DNA of 5,785 nt, taken from the NCBI GenBank assembly GCA_030695285.1, contig JAUYTF010000453.1:1-5785 (forward strand), written 5' to 3'. Under the pieces are notes generated by a model. The model had not been told where the DNA came from. It did not search any database and saw only the letters and a list, made by a program, of their open reading frames with translations. Below, in pieces: positions 5,263 through 5,785 of this stretch. The translations under genes and the position numbers were made by a program. Source of the stretch: Eubacteriales bacterium (lineage in GTDB: Bacteria > Bacillota > Clostridia > Christensenellales > CAG-138). The first letter of the stretch is position 1, and the number at the start of each line of letters is the position of its first letter.

Positions 5263-5785
5263 ATGCAGGAAAACGCGCTGATTGACATGCGAAATGTCAA
5301 AAAGGTTTATCACGTGGGCACGGTGGATGTGCACGCTTTGCGCGGGGTGGATCTGCAGATTACGTCCGGCGACATCTGCTCCATCATCGGGCGAAGCGGT
5401 TCGGGCAAGTCTACCATGCTCAATGTGCTCGCGGGACTCGAGCATGTCAGCAGCGGGGAGATCGTCATCGCCGGCAAGCACCTCGAGCGCATGACGCAGG
5501 GCGAGCTGATTCTGTTTCGCCAAAAAAGGGTGGGCTTTATCTTCCAGTCCTTCAACCTTATGCCGTATTACTCCGCGCTGGAAAACGTTGCGCTCCCGCT
5601 GTCATTTGCCGGCGTTCCGCTGATCACGCGGCTCAAGCGCGCCAAGCAGATGCTGGATATCGTCGGTCTCTCGACGCACATGCGGCATAAGCCCGGCGAG
5701 CTCTCCGGCGGACAGCAGCAACGTGTGGGCATTGCGCGCGCGCTTGTGACCAATCCGGAGATCGTCTTTGCGGACGAGCCGACGG
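5263..5785 (+). CDS. ABC transporter ATP-binding protein, MacB/LolD/FtsE type (3' end outside window)
   Basis: ATPase subunit that powers a membrane transporter from the cytoplasmic side. The 174 visible residues show Walker A GRSGSGKS (43-50), Q-loop Gln95 in GFIFQSFNLMP, signature LSGGQQQR (147-154) and Walker B IVFADEPT (167-174); the D-loop and H-loop lie beyond the edge. The N-terminal pattern MRNVKKVYHVGTVDVHALRGVDL and the QSFNLMPYYSALENV stretch are typical of the subfamily that pairs with FtsX/MacB-like permeases: lipoprotein or peptide export, macrolide efflux, or antimicrobial-peptide resistance (BceA/YtrE-like). The gene has GGGAGG 4 bases before the ATG at 5263, slightly close but with no better start. 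It is the first gene after a strong promoter and inverted repeat, so a permease gene probably follows. Subfamily is reasonably sure; substrate is unknown. Confidence 0.93.
   Translation, partial: MQENALIDMRNVKKVYHVGTVDVHALRGVDLQITSGDICSIIGRSGSGKSTMLNVLAGLEHVSSGEIVIAGKHLERMTQGELILFRQKRVGFIFQSFNLMPYYSALENVALPLSFAGVPLITRLKRAKQMLDIVGLSTHMRHKPGELSGGQQQRVGIARALVTNPEIVFADEPT

Noticed and set aside
5170..5523. Minus-strand open frame opposite the start of the ABC gene
   Set aside because: It is antisense to the Walker A and Q-loop coding region and its own sequence has no recognisable motif.
1..5785. CRISPR arrays, tRNA or rRNA genes, insertion sequences, phage genes
   Set aside because: No spaced direct repeats, cloverleaf or rRNA-like stretches, transposase motifs or terminal inverted repeats were seen; the genes look chromosomal and uniform in composition.

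Overview
The window looks like a stretch of chromosome from a GC-rich member of the Firmicutes (Bacillota), most likely a Clostridia-type organism. The evidence is the strong Gram-positive ribosome binding sites (GGGAGG, AAAGGAG), consensus sigma-A promoters, a Gram-positive LexA/DinR-type SOS box, a Firmicutes-type DinB polymerase followed by a small companion gene, and a MetA-family homoserine acyltransferase carrying the residue typical of acetyl-CoA users. This is inference from gene content; the sequence alone does not fix genus or species.

Layout from left to right. Positions 1-333 are a gene-free upstream region that ends in a strong promoter with a perfect SOS palindrome at its start point. 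A plus-strand unit follows: a Y-family DNA polymerase IV (dinB, 334-1611) and a 75-residue companion protein (1666-1893), closed by a U-tract hairpin near 1980-2012. Two minus-strand genes come next, each with its own promoter: an rRNA cytosine-C5 methyltransferase of the RsmF type (2026-3351) and homoserine O-acetyltransferase (metAA, 3454-4386). A near-perfect hairpin terminator lies directly after the metAA stop. The 876-base interval 4387-5262 holds no convincing protein gene. It contains a candidate metAA promoter about 480 bases from the start codon, a leader with several hairpins and an intrinsic terminator, and then a plus-strand promoter with an inverted repeat at its start point. That promoter serves an ABC transporter ATPase of the MacB/LolD/FtsE type (5263 to the window edge), which is cut off after Walker B.

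How it works together. dinB and its companion form a damage-inducible translesion synthesis unit. rsmF is a housekeeping ribosome-modification gene. metAA commits homoserine to methionine synthesis and appears to be controlled by premature termination in a long leader, although the leader shows no SAM-I or T-box consensus that I can find. The ABC gene opens what is probably an export or peptide-resistance operon, controlled by an unidentified repressor or activator at the inverted repeat. The four units look independent, not one pathway. The best candidate for something undescribed is the metAA leader RNA.
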